Shown: positions 11,613-23,445 of the stretch, one piece after another
Position numbering within the stretch: the stretch's first letter is position 1
Layout: every line of letters begins with the position of its first letter
Assembly: GCA_026008535.1 (NCBI GenBank)
Contig: BRKX01000006.1
Location: forward strand, 47,232,664 to 47,296,663
DNA from: Perilla frutescens
Lineage: Eukaryota > Streptophyta > Magnoliopsida > Lamiales > Lamiaceae
Reading direction: 5' to 3'
Length of the DNA: 64,000 nucleotides
Notes under the pieces: model-generated
What the model saw: only the letters and a program-made list of their open reading frames with translations
What the model was told of the DNA's origin: nothing
The model's database searches: none
Translations under genes and position numbers: made by a program

Positions 11613-12803
11613 AATAAATATGACAATATTATGAAATTCACGTGTTTAATTATCTTTTTCAATATTTTTCTTAATTATAGTGAAAAATCAAATCAACTTA
11701 AAAAAATGGGACGAAAGAAGTACTATTAATCATTTATGATATTATCAATTATAAATTATAAATCTAATTAGATATAATATTATCAATATGATTAAAATTC
11801 CATTTGTTCCTACAAATAATCTTATTTATTTATTTTAGAATTTAGGTAAAGGAAAAAATAAAAATAAGAGGCCAAAATGAAATCACATGAAAAGGTGAAT
11901 AGTGAACTAATTAAAATGAAAATGAACAGTTAGTCAATTAGTGACCATCTAAGAAAAACTAGCTAACTAAAATACTATTTAAACTACAAATAAAACCAAC
12001 CAGTCAATCACTACAATCATTCAACCATCCAATCACTTTAATATTTAATTAATTTCTCTCTCTTCCACATCATCAATATTCATCCAACCCAACCACATTT
12101 ATTTTACATGTTTTATCCATGACTACCTAACCATAAAATTATATATAATTCTTTTATTTTTATTTTATTTTAAGATTAAAATATTATTTATAATACAAAT
12201 AATATAAAAAATTATAATTATAACAAGAAAATGAAAATATTCCAAAAAGAAAAATCGAACAATAAATAGAATTAAATAGCCAATATAAAAAATATTACAA
12301 ACTAAATTAATAACATAAATTACAACATGCTTCACACCAATTAAATTACATTTCCTAAAATCACGGAAATTAAAATCACACCAAGTGAATGACTTTCCTA
12401 AAATTACAAAAAATAAAACCATACTCATTAAACGATATTTTATAAAATTACAACCACGTCAGCTTGGAAATAATTCTGCTATAAGATGATTTTTCAGAGA
12501 TTCTTCTTGAGGAGATAAGTTGCTTTTACCCAAAAAAGTGTTGAGCATATTCATTTTTGACAATTGCAACCTAATATCTATAGAGAATGAAAAAATATGA
12601 ATTTTGGTATATTTTTATTATATTATATAAGGAAGTACCCTTCCCTCTGGGGGTAGGAAAATCATGATTGGGATAGCGCTAAGGAACTTGGTTGTGGGTC
12701 TTTGGAATGGCTTTTTCTTTTTATTTATCGTGAATGATGGAATCATTACATATAGTATGCTTCCGGCCCATCAGCGTATTTTTTTTTATTTTACGCCCCG
12801 TAA
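11613..12803. other. AT-rich stretch inside the LINE locus, no gene seen
   Basis: Mostly low-complexity A/T sequence. From about 12,640 to 12,803 the base composition is more balanced and an open frame starts at 12,664 and runs into the nad4 segment. I do not recognise its first 45 or so residues ('MIGIALRNLVVGLWNG...'); it could be further organelle DNA or LINE sequence. Confidence 0.4.
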
Positions 12804-12990
12804 CTTCCTTTATACATTACTTGTATCTGTTTTTATGCTATTAGCTATTCTATTGATTCTTTTCCAAACAGGAACCATCGATTTACAAATTTTATTAACC
12901 ATAGAATTTAGTGAGCGGCGCCAAATCTTTCTATGGATTTCTTCTTTCGTCTCTTTTGCCGTCAAAGTGCCTATGGTACTAGTGCATATC
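12804..12990 (+). pseudogene. nad4: NUMT: fragment of mitochondrial nad4
   Basis: Translation gives 'NFLYTLLVSVFMLLAILLIL', then 'TIDLQILL', 'EFSERRQIFLWIS' and 'FAVKVPMVLVHI'. These match, from memory, the membrane segment of plant mitochondrial NADH dehydrogenase subunit 4 roughly around residues 180-240. The match stops abruptly after 'HI', where the intact protein continues differently, and sequence typical of a LINE begins on the other strand. It is therefore a short mitochondrial DNA insertion in the nucleus, not a gene: no start, no remaining domains, several substitutions. In mitochondria the protein is part of the proton-pumping arm of complex I. Confidence 0.85.
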
Positions 12991-13184
12991 AATAGAGTTA
13001 TGCATTGCTCCAATGTTCAAGTTAAAGGAATTTGCTTTCTTTAATGACCCCACTGCAGCATAATTGATTAATGGTGAATAATTAGAAAATAGAAGTTTGT
13101 TCCGTGTCGACCAAATCACCCAAACGCAGGTTATGAAAACTGTGCGCCAAAGAGAGGATCGGCTATTAAATATACTTTTTCTCG
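12991..13184 (-). pseudogene. LINE ORF2 fragment between zf-RVT and RNase H
   Basis: On the minus strand the frame reads 'LWRTVFITCVWVIWSTRNKL' followed by 'NYAAVGSLKKANSFNLNIGA' and 'MHNSI'. This is the stretch that in plant L1-type ORF2 links the zf-RVT domain to the RNase H domain (Trp-rich 'WxIWxxRN' motif, then an 'HN' motif). It is cut at one side by the LARD at 13,190 and at the other by the nad4 insert. It is in the right order and strand to be the upstream part of the RNase H relic at 11,440-11,612, but continuity between them was not proven. Confidence 0.6.
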
Positions 13185-13189
13185 GTAGT

Positions 13190-14095
13190 TGTAGAGGCCC
13201 TATTTCTGCATAGGCCCAAGGATCAGGCCCATGGCCATTTTTAAGGTCTAAAAAATTGAAGAGGCTGACACCTCATGGTCAATACCTCGAGGTCGACGCC
13301 TCATTAATCAAGGTCCAGAACTCTAAAGGAAGAGTCCACAATTGAGCAGACTCCTGAAAGAGACCAGGTCAAAGTATCCGTTGAAGATATGTTAGACCCA
13401 GTCAAAACCTTTCAAACGGATATGGCTGGACCTGGTCTCAATAAAACTAACCCCGAAAATGGGGAAAGTTGGTTGAAAGCTTCTTATAAAGGACTTGATC
13501 GATCACAACCAAGGGGGGCGAACACCCACATCCAACCTCAACTTTTGACCTCTACTGTAGAGGCCTGTTTTTTGTGAAGTCCCAGAACCCAGGCCCATAT
13601 TCATCCGAGATCGAGAGTTCGAGAGGTCAAGAGGTCGAGAGGTCGAAGGCTCTATAGCCGAAGTCAAAAGGTCGAGGGCAGAAGTCAAGATCAGGAAGAA
13701 TTCAAACTGGACGACCAGGTCAAAGCCCGTTACAAATTAGGGGAAGACTCTTTCAAAAACCCTAAAAGGGATAAATGTTATCCCAAAATATCGGAAAGGG
13801 GTTGGAAGCTCTCTATATATATCATTAAATGAAGCCTTGGCAAAAGATATATAAAAAATGGCAGAAACATACTAGAACTAGATGGCATTACCCTCTTCAA
13901 CTCAATAACTTTACTTAATTTAATCGTTTTCTTCAATTCATCCGTTTTTCTTATATTTTCGAGTCTGACTAGAGCATCGGAGTACGTTCAATCGTCAACC
14001 CCCTGATAGTCCTTCGGCTTCATGATTTTGTCTTTATTTTGTAGATCGGGGAGCCCGAATCCAAACGAAATTAATTGCAGAATTTTGGTTCTATA
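13190..14095 (+). repeat. 5' LTR of the LARD
   Basis: 906 bp, begins 'tgtagaggccctatttctgc'. It contains a GA/GGTC-rich repetitive section ('gaggtcgagaggtcgaag' around 13,620-13,680) and a possible promoter, 'tctatatatatca' at about 13,813 and 'gatatataaaaaa' at about 13,846. Ends 'ggttctata' where the 3' copy has 'agttctaca'. Confidence 0.85.
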
Positions 14096-14098
14096 ATT

Positions 14099-14116
14099 TG
14101 GCGCCCACCGTGGGGC
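14099..14116 (+). other. Primer binding site of the LARD
   Basis: 'tggcgcccaccgtggggc' lies three bases after the 5' LTR. From memory this sequence is common next to LTRs of Tat-type Ty3/gypsy elements of eudicots, suggesting a gypsy parent. The cognate tRNA was not verified. Confidence 0.8.
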
Positions 14117-16644
14117 TTCGACTGATACTACAGGCAAAAGACTTCTTCTCCGGCGATTAGCGACGTAGACTGAGGGATGCAGAAGTCTTCTCTTCTTTGG
14201 GAATAGTCTTTCCGTTCACGGCGCTGGAGCTATCTCAAAAAAAAATCTCGCTTTCCTTAAGAAATAAGCAGATTAATCATGAGAGTCTCATACAGATTTC
14301 CCCCTTAATCTGTATTAGTTTAATCATCATTTAGTTCATCAAATCACAACAAAAAACACGTTGAATCATCATCTTCACTACAAGCGGATTTCACAACTAG
14401 GGTTCTTTCATATTTTGAAAAGCGGTTAGGGTTTTTCAAAAATCACATCCATGCTTCCATACACACTTCACTTGGATTCTCGCTGTCTCCTCAAGGAATA
14501 AACTCAAACAAATCACGACTCCAACCATGTGAAGAAGATAGGTTGCTACTCCTTAAGGCAACGACTCCAGTTTCACCTCCAAGTCAGTATCTTCACCACC
14601 GTTTCATCATCCTAAGGCCACGAAACTCGTAAATCCCCTCAAGAACCAGAGCGGCGTTGCCTAGGGTTTTTTTGTTTCAAAATCTAGAAACCTAGGCTTG
14701 CGACCAAGAGGCGGCTCTCCATATCACTACAGCTCTCCCCAGATCATATTAGTGCTGTTAAACACCACCAACAGTAAGAAGATTCAAAGTTCAGGCCTTG
14801 AAAATGTTAGAATCCGCGCCTAAGGTTTCCTACTCCAAATCGGAAAACATGGGCTTGTGGCTACCGTAGAAGTTGTTCCTTGTGTTCGTGGTACCCTTGC
14901 GACCTTCAAAGGGCGTTTAACAACATCTAAAGTGAAGGGTTGATCTGCCCAGGTGCCTTCATTTTTATTTTTTTTTCTCACTCTCACTATTTCTCATAAA
15001 ATAATTAATGTTCTATTGGTTGTGGATTGCAGACAAGTCTTGGGGCTTTGAGGACTGTTCCTGTGTAATCTAGCACAAATTCCAGTAGTCTCCAATTAAG
15101 AACTCTCATGTGGAATCACTCTGAATCTCCCAAGAAAGAGTCGTAACAAACCTGGTGCAAGCTTGGGCTCTACAGCAGTTTTCTAGTGCTCACATGAGAG
15201 ATTTTTAATCAATTGTGAAGTTGCTCTTGTCATTTCCACCTAGAAGAATTCTTAAAATTTCTTCCCTAACATAGTTGAGGTCTGTTAAGCTTGCAATAAT
15301 TCCCCTACGTGACTTTGCATGATCTAATACAATCTGCCACATTTTGCTCAATTTGTTAAGTTTTGTCTTATTAAATTAAGTAATTTTGTGGGATTCGTGT
15401 ACTGTTTTGGCCTAGGCTTTGCATGCTCTTTTATGATTAATTAAATCTTGTTTGATTGATTAATTTTGTGGGATTCGTGTCCTCTTGTGGCCTAGGCTTT
15501 ATTTGCATTTTTATGTTAATTAAGCCTTGATCGACTGATTAATTAAACCATAGCACTTTGTTATAAGGCTGCTGTGCTATTTTTTGGCCAAGACCCTTTG
15601 GTAAAATTAGTGTGAATTTGATCTGTTGTACATATTTAATGTTAATGTGTCTTGCATGAAATTGTTGGAGAGTTATTTGTGCACACGTGGAATTTTGTGA
15701 TCAATTGTGATTTGCTATTGTATTGTAATTCCACCAAGAAAATTTTTCATTTTAATCCTTGTCTTCCGCGAAGGATTTGTAAGCATGCAATAGTACCCCA
15801 TACGTGTCCATGCATGTCTTAATGTAAGTTGCCACATATTGATCAATTTGATAAGGTTCAATTCATTGATATTGGTGATTTAGTGGAATTTGCTCATTGT
15901 TTTGTGCTCCAGATCTTTCCTACGTTTTATGATAATTAAACTTTGAAGGATTGATTAATTTGCCTAAGCACTTTGTTGTTACCCTGATGTGGTGTTTTAA
16001 GGCTGTGAGTTTCTTGATTTAGTTGTTTCTGAAAATTAGTGCAGCTCGGTGCTAGTGTTATTGTCGTGAAGGATTTTAATTAATTGTCAAAATTCAAATT
16101 TGGCTGTGAGCTTCTTGATCAAAAATTAAATCAATTGTTGAATCTTAAATTGTGCAAGTCTATCATGAAAGTTCTTTCATTAATTCAATTTCAATTCGGC
16201 CGAGAAAGAGCTTATTAAGCATGCTAAAATCCTCTTGCATAGTCTATTGCATGATTAGGATGTGATTAAGTCCCTAATTCATGTTATCACTGTCCAAGCA
16301 TACCTACGTGTCCTTTGGTATTTGGGACATGTCTCTTGATATTGTGAATGCATGAATCTGCGTTGCATAAATTGTAAGTTTAAAAAATTGCTAAACTTGC
16401 TAGACTCACATCAATCCCCTGCTATGCTAAGATTTTTGGTGTCTTTGAGTTGTTCTATTATAATTGAGGCTCTAAACATCCCCTGCTCGAGATGTGTGCA
16501 ATCCTAATGCTGTCTATCTTGCTAAAGTTGCTTGAGGTTCCTATATCGACTGCTCTATAACCACCATTCAGTGTTTTTAAAAATTCTTCTGCTCTATAGT
16601 GTGTTGTGCACTGTTTGAGTTTTAATTATGCATTGCTGTTACTG

Positions 16645-18176
16645 TATGCATATACCAGATCTATGTATGCAGCTATTATGGCCTCCTCTAGTCTGCTACA
16701 TTACTTCTTCTATTGTAAAGTCTAGAGGCAGAGTGGTTGCATTGCTCAAATAAGTTACTGTTTTCCTACTGCACAGGTTTTGTTAGTCTAAAGGAATCTA
16801 AATGCTGAAACTACTATTACTCAATCATTTGAATGTTCCATACCTGAATTAAATCTGAACTAATCCAACAATGTTCAAAATGCATATCTATGTTTGGACT
16901 TGATTAAATTACTTATATGAGCTTGGAAAACACTCACCTTCCTCTCCAAAAGGGATGGGATTTTTGGTGTTTCCTTCTGTGCAGATTGCTTAGGAAAGAT
17001 CGATTAACTGCTCCATGAGGGCTTGCTCTAGAGTGTAGAGAAGCTGTACAGGAATTGTTGGGATTACACTTACCCTCCTCCCCAAAGAAGATGGGCTTGT
17101 GGTGTTGCCTGCCTTGCAGAATTGCTTGTGAAGGAATGACAAGCTGCTCTTAAGCGACCCCTTGCTCTCGAGTTGGGCACTTTCATAGCACTCTTTGCTT
17201 GTTGCTCTAACTTTTACTTGAATCCATATTCCTTTAGTTTCGTCTGCTGCATGTGTTTAGGGATTTAAATAATGCTATATGCTGAATCTCTAACACCTGA
17301 AATAATAACACTTGTGGTCAATCTGCTGAAACATGTTCTAAGAGAGCCTAGATGTTCTTAATTGATAATTTAGACTAATATTTAAGGCTGCCTCTGCTGC
17401 TCCTGCTAAATATGCATATACCAGATCTATGTATGCAGCTATTATGGCCTCCTCTAGTCTGCTACATTACTTCTTCTATTGTAAAGTCTAGAGGTAGAGT
17501 GGTTGCATTGCTCAAATAAGTTACTGTTTTCCTACTGCACAGGTTTTGTTAGTCTAAAGGAATCTAAATGCTGAAACTACTATTACTCAATCATTTGAAT
17601 GTTCCATACCTGAATTAAATCTGAACTAATCCAACAATGTTCAAAATGCATATCTATGTTTGGACTTGATTAAATTACTTATATGAGCTTGGAAAACACT
17701 CACCTTCCTCTCCAAAAGGGATGGGATTTTTGGTGTTTCCTTCTGTGCAGATTGCTTAGGAAAGATCGATTAACTGCTCCATGAGGGCTTGCTCTAGAGT
17801 GTAGAGAAGCTGTACATGAATTGTTGGGATTACACTTACCCTCCTCCCCAAAGAAGATGGGCTTGTGGTGTTGCCTGCCTTGCAGAATTGCTTGTGAAGG
17901 AATGACAAGCTGCTCTTAAGCGACCCCTTGCTCTCGAGTTGGGCACTTTTATAGCACTCTTTGCTTGTTGCTCTAACTTTTACTTGAATCCATATTCCTT
18001 TAGTTTCGTCTGCTGCATGTGTTTAGGGATTTAAATAATGCTATATGCTGAATCTCTAACACCTGAAATAATAACACTTGTGGTCAATCTGCTGAAACAT
18101 GTTCTAAGAGAGCCTAGATGTTCTTAATTGATAATTTAGACTAATATTTAAGGCTGCCTCTGCTGCTCCTGCTAAA
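16645..18176 (+). repeat. 766-bp tandem duplication in the LARD
   Basis: Copy 1 is 16,645-17,410 and copy 2 is 17,411-18,176. They are head to tail with no spacer; the junction is at 'ctgctaaa' / 'tatgcatata'. By eye only about three differences were found (for example 'gaggcagag' against 'gaggtagag', 'acaggaatt' against 'acatgaatt'), so the duplication is much younger than the element. No coding sequence is involved. Confidence 0.9.
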
Positions 18177-19919
18177 TATGTCTGAATTCTATCAACTACC
18201 TGCTCTCATGAGGTTCGACTACGTTAAATGTGTAGCCCTTAATCTACACCCTAAGCATGTTAAATCTGAACGGGTTCTTAAATTTATGTCATATATCTGC
18301 TGCATTACATTTATGGAGAAAAAATGATTGAATTTTATTGATATCCTGCTCATTTGTCTTAATTTGTGTTCGAATTTTATTAAGCTTGATAAGTCTCAAA
18401 TATTACACATTTATTATCTGTATTTCTATTTATTTGAGACTTAAATCATTATCTTTTTGTTAATTGCGGGAATAATATGAAGATGGAAGGTGAAAAACAT
18501 GAATGGAATAATGCTACAAATATGGAAGGAAAATTATCAAGATATGGAATAATGATAAACTATGGCTTTTGAGGAAGGAATTCGCGATCACAAATGCCAA
18601 ATCACGATATGATACTTAATGATGGAGGAAACGTTATGCCTATATAAGTTGTGTCATATTATTCTGAAAGGGGCATCCCGTTCTGTACTGAGATAATTAT
18701 ATTTTTAGTTTAATAGTTAGTTTATTGTATTTTAATAATCGCTTGTATTGATATGAGTGAGTAAGTTATTTTCCGGAATGAAATCACATTAGTTTCGATA
18801 TGCCCATATCGTGAGATCAAATTGCTTTATACAAATTCACATGCTTGTACCTTTTTATGCTCCGAGATAGCAGGACTATGTTCTTGATTAATTAGTTGTT
18901 TAGTGCGCAATACACAATTGATTAGTTAAGGTCTAAAACCAAGTAGAATCGATAGATCTGTAATTGTCATATTGATTTTATAAGTGGTAGAATTGACTTT
19001 CTTTGTCAATGGGCATATGGGGATATTGTGGGCATACGAGTCCGTATGCCTATAATATAACTGGGTTTCTCTATTTCTTAAAGCTATTGATTAATTAAAT
19101 ATGTTAAGGGTTCTTGCGGTTTGTTAATTGATAAGAAGGCGAATAATAAGGGTTCTTTTATTCGATAACACTTAAAGAGAAATGAGGAATGCGTCAGCGG
19201 ATTCCGGTATTCCATAACTGGTTTATTTGATTGTGTGGATATTATTTTTGCATCAATGATCGACGTGGGCATACCGTTATGACTTTGTGATTTCATCCGG
19301 ATTATTTATTATTGATTTATTTACTTCTTATTTTCAGTTTTAGATTAAACTCTCTCTCTCTCTCTCTCTTAAAACCCCCAAAGTTACAGCAGAAAGAAGG
19401 ATTACACCGTTCCCTAAGGATTCGACCTGTGCTTTCCACATACTACACCCATTTGGGCATTCGGAAGAACATATTTATTTTGAGCGCGTGACGACAGCGC
19501 ATCAAAGCTCGAGTTGGTAAATATGAGGATTCTATTCCTCAGCCAAATTTTCTCATTAATTTGGCTTGTAAACATTGTTGCAATGGTCTACTAATCCTCG
19601 TGTAATTGTCTTGTTCTGTAATGCAACTAACCCAATTTGTTTCCCTTGAAATTGGTAATAAAATGGAGAGTATCAACTAAAAAACATTGTTACTATACTT
19701 TATGTCGAGTATTGGTACTCTCTTTATATTTCAGCTTGCCATCCGTCATGCTTCCATGTTTTTGCAAAGTGGTTACTTGCGAAATATAAAAAGAATTCAT
19801 TGCATTCCTACCAAACTGAATGATTATAAGCTTTTAGGAATGAGGATTCTTGAGTTTTGATGTTCAATACTTCTGCATCAATAATTGTATATTCTACTCG
19901 ATTCTACTATTGTGAATGT

Positions 19920-20470
19920 AAATGTTTGCAGATTTTATCAAAGCCTTTACATCAGCTGCCAAAGCCTCGACTTATTTAGCTCGCATATTGAAGTACTATG
20001 TTCAAAATAAGAGTCTTGCTCTCATAGCCTCAAACTCCCCTGGACTCACCTTTGAGTCTGGAGCTCCCTCCAGATGCTTGCTCTCAAAGCCTCGAGCTCC
20101 CCAGGATCTGCCTTCAGGTCTGGAGCTCCGCGAGGCCTGCTCTCACGGTCTCAAGTTCTTTTTAGGTCTGCTTTCAAGACCTTGACATCATTTTAGGCCT
20201 GCTCTCACAGCCTCAAAGTTTTTTTATGTCTGCTTTCAAGACCTTGACATCATATGAGGTCTGCTCTCATGACCTCAGAAGCTTCACCAGGACCTGCCTT
20301 CAGGTCTGGAGCTCCATGAGGTTTGCTCAGGTCTGGTGCTCCACGAAGTCTGCCATTGTGACCTCTTAAGCTCTCCCAGGACCTGTCTTCAGGTCTGGAG
20401 CTTCACAAGGTCTATTCTAATGAATTCATGAGCTTCCTCGGACCTGGCTTCAGGGCCAGAGCTCACGGAG
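19920..20470 (+). repeat. Degenerate 'ctgctct/ggtctggagctc' repeats in the LARD
   Basis: Units such as 'aggtctgctctcatgacctc' and 'ccttcaggtctggagctcc' recur imperfectly about ten times. An open frame across part of it (19,922-20,185) is a by-product of the repeat, not a gene. Confidence 0.7.
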
Positions 20471-20642
20471 TGGGATTTTATAATCTAGGATCTCTCTAAG
20501 GACCCGTCTTCAGTTATTGGTTAGAAGCCAAATGAGAATTCAGAATTTAAATATAGAACTAAATCGAGATAATGACTGAAGAAAACGCTGACATTCATTA
20601 CCCAATCCTTGAAATACAAGAATCAAGTAATGATAAACTAAC

Positions 20643-21555
20643 TGTAGAGGCCCTATTTCTGCATAGGCCTAGGGATCATGCTTATGGCCATTTTTAAGGT
20701 CTAAAGAATTGGAAAAGACGATACCTTGTGGTCAATATCTCGAGGTTAACACCTCAAGGTCGATGCCTCATTAATCAAGGTCCAGAAGTCTAAAGGAAGA
20801 GTCCACAATTGAGCAGACTACTGAAAGAGACCAGGTCAAAGTATCCGTTGAAGATATGTTAGACCCAGTCAAAACTTTTCAAAGAGATATGGCTGGACCT
20901 GGTCTCAATAAAACTAACCCCGAAAAAGGAGGAAGTCGGTTGAAAGCTTCTTATAAAGGACTTGATCGATCACAACCAAGGGGGGGCGAACACCCACATC
21001 CAACCTCAACTTTTGACCTCTATTGTAGAGGCCTGTTTTTTGTGAAGGCCCAGAACCCAGGCCCATATTCGTCCAAGGTCGAGAGTTCGGGAGGTCAAGA
21101 GGTTGAGAGGTATAGAGGTCGAAGGCTCTATAGCCGAAGTCAAGAGGTCGAGGGCAGAAGTCAAGGTCAGGAAGAATTCAAACTGGACGACCAGGTCAAA
21201 GCCCGTTACAAATAAGGGGAAGACTCTTTCAAAACACTAAAAGGGATAAATGTTTTCCCCAAAATATCGAAAAGGGGTTGGAAGCTCTCCATATATATCA
21301 TTAAATGAAGCCTTAGCGAAAGATATATAAATAACGGCACAAACATACTAGAACTAGATGGCATTACCCTCTTCCACTCAATAACTTTACTTAATTTAAT
21401 TGCTTTCTTCAATTCGTCCGTTTTTCTTTTATTTTCGAGTCTGACTTGAGCGGTCAACCCCCCGACGGTCCTTCGGCTTCACGATTTTGTCTTTATTTTG
21501 TAGATCGGCAGAGCCCGGATCCAAACAAAATTAATTACAGAATTTTAGTTCTACA
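20643..21555 (+). repeat. 3' LTR of the LARD
   Basis: 913 bp, TG...CA, homologous to 13,190-14,095 over its whole length with scattered substitutions and small indels. Followed directly by the GTAGT target duplication. Confidence 0.85.
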
Positions 21556-21590
21556 GTAGTATTAACATGAATATATGTAAAAAAAAAAAA

Positions 21591-21848
21591 GGGAAATTCT
21601 ACCCACACGTAAGGGTACCATCCACCAAAAAATTTTGATATCGGATTTTAATATAAATTGGTAAAAAAACATGAGTCCGCTACCACATCTCCAATAGTGA
21701 GGAAATTCTATCTTGGTGGTTGGGGTAATACCACAATCACTAATACACTATCTAAAAAATAATAAAACTTTTTTAAATGGATAATAAAAAATTATTATAA
21801 TGTATTAATAATAGGATAGTACTCCAACAGGTATGGTAGAATTTCCCC
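21591..21848. mobile_element. MITE with GGGAAATTCTACC ends
   Basis: The left end 'gggaaattctaccc' and right end 'ggtagaatttccc' are inverted complements. The element is about 258 bp, AT-rich and non-coding, and lies just beyond an A-run next to the LARD. No clear target duplication. Confidence 0.55.
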
Positions 21849-22185
21849 GATAGTGATAGTCGGCGGGTAATAGTACCCTTCGAGTATGTATAATTTTTTG
21901 TAAAAAAGATGCATAACAAATGACAAAAAAATATATTTTTAAAATGAATGTAAATATAAGAATACGTAATTTTCTATAAAGGAGACACGTCTCAAATACA
22001 AAAATTAGAGTTGCACCCGTTGGTTTTAATGTCCGTGAATGATATTTAATGAGTGCCCATAAATAATATTTTGTATTATGTTTGTATCGTAATGTGTCGA
22101 TGTCCATATTAGAGACACAATTAAACATCATTTATGGACATTCAATACCGACATATTTATCATAATTGCTGCCTTTTTTTTTTCA
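21849..22185. other. AT-rich stretch, no gene seen
   Basis: Only short A/T-rich frames; no recognised repeat. Confidence 0.4.
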
Positions 22186-22590
22186 ATGCTTTTGTTAATG
22201 AGATTGAAAAATTCAATCAACCAATGTATATATAAGACTGAGGGAGGGGTACTTTTATATAACAATCTCTACATTAGAGAACAATTTTTTCTATACATAT
22301 TTTATGGCTCATTCAAACATATCAAATACTCCGGATTATATAATTTACAATTATTGCAAAATAAACCAAACATGATGTATTCAATGTTACATCTAATAGA
22401 TTTCATAAGATGCAAGATGGGCATTTTCTTGTACGTATATGATTATGATACTACGTATATAAATCGACTAAGGAACAAGAATGAATTTTTGACCGATTAC
22501 CTAGATAAATTCATTACCTTGTTAATGAAAGGAACAATTTCAAATAATCCCAATTTAGTTGGGAGAGAGGCCATTATCCTTGAAGATTAA
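22186..22590 (+). CDS. Unrecognised 134-codon open frame
   Basis: A 134-residue frame from ATG at 22,186 to TAA at 22,588-22,590, rich in Ile, Asn, Tyr and Leu as expected from AT-rich DNA. I recognise no domain. The C-terminal half ('NRLRNKNEFLTDYLDKFITL') looks less random than the rest, but there is no signal peptide, membrane segment or convincing promoter. It could be a chance frame, a fragment of an old transposon or part of an exon. Confidence 0.15.
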   Translation: MLLLMRLKNSINQCIYKTEGGVLLYNNLYIREQFFLYIFYGSFKHIKYSGLYNLQLLQNKPNMMYSMLHLIDFIRCKMGIFLYVYDYDTTYINRLRNKNEFLTDYLDKFITLLMKGTISNNPNLVGREAIILED

Positions 22591-23077
22591 TAGCTTTTAT
22601 CCTAATCCACCAACACGATTATGGTTTATAGATGTTCTTACTCAACCTTCTCAATGGTGACACTTGACCCCTTATTTTCTTGAATTTTCGTTGTTAAATT
22701 TCCACTATTATTCACATGAAATTGTAATTTTAAGTATCCATCATATGTATGTATCTAGGGGAAGTCTCTTATAATACTGTCAAATGGGTACTCAAATTCC
22801 GTCAGATAATTTCTATCTATACATGGATCCATATGTTGTTGATCCATACAATCAAACAATTGTGAGTGAAATGCAAAGTTGATCTATATATGAATTTATC
22901 TAACGGATCATCACCTGTCAAATAATTTTACACATATTTAATTTTATTCATCAAAATTCAAGAATCCTATGTTGAACTCCAAGAGGGTTTTTAAAGTTTC
23001 CATTAATGTTCAAATTCATAACCCTTCACTATGTATGTCATTTTCTCTTTTGAGGGAAACTTATGCTTTATTATCAG
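22591..23077. other. Intergenic stretch, no gene seen
   Basis: Nothing supportable on either strand. Confidence 0.4.
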
Positions 23078-23445
23078 GATCAATTACATTTTAGTACTCA
23101 ACATTTAGGGACCATTAACACTTATATCTCAATATTTCTTCAAAATTATATATTCATATGAAACATTTGCATAATCAAATAAATCTAATATAAGATTAAA
23201 TTTTCGGCATCCCAAATCTGGAGTGGCTTGCCGGAATTAAATAGATTAGTATATAACCAACTAATATATACATCATTCTCATCGATTCCAATAACACGAG
23301 TGATTTGGGATGTTGAGAAATATTTGCTCGCATGCTAGATTTGTTAGATTATGCAAATGTTGAGTATCAATATGTAATTTGTAAAACATTGAGATAAAGA
23401 TTTATTAGAGACCACAAACGTTGGATACTAATTAAAGTATTTCAC
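23078..23445. mobile_element. Fold-back MITE, MULE-like
   Basis: The left arm 'tagtactcaacatttaggga' pairs with 'gttggatactaattaaagta' at the right, and 'cacttatatctcaatat' with 'cattgagataaagattt'. The inner arms around 'atttgcataatc' / 'gattatgcaaatg' also pair. The non-coding arms extend over most of the element. Related by eye to 3,769-4,095. Confidence 0.55.

Larger units (their letters stand above)
14117..20642 (+). other. Non-coding internal region of the LARD
   Basis: No long frame. The sequence is of balanced base composition compared with the surrounding DNA and contains a pyrimidine tract ending in CAG at about 15,032, which looks like a 3' splice site, so a spliced non-coding RNA is possible. 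The 766-bp tandem duplication (16,645-18,176) and the degenerate repeats (19,920-20,470) are its main structure. Confidence 0.6.
13190..21555 (+). mobile_element. LARD: large non-coding LTR retrotransposon
   Basis: An 8,366-bp element with a perfect 5-bp target duplication GTAGT (13,185-13,189 and 21,556-21,560). It has 5' LTR 13,190-14,095, primer binding site at 14,099 and 3' LTR 20,643-21,555. The internal 6.5 kb has no gag, protease, integrase, reverse transcriptase or RNase H in any frame that I could find. This is the definition of a LARD, which must be mobilised by proteins of an autonomous relative. The two LTRs differ at many sites by eye, so it is not recent. It landed in the LINE relic. 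No clear polypurine tract is seen before 20,643. Confidence 0.85.

Noticed and set aside
12664..12803. Reading the first 45 residues before the nad4 match as part of the mitochondrial gene
   Set aside because: They do not match nad4 as I know it, so the NUMT was limited to 12,804-12,990.
19922..20185. 87-codon frame in the LARD interior as a gene
   Set aside because: It is produced by the degenerate repeat array and has no recognisable domain.
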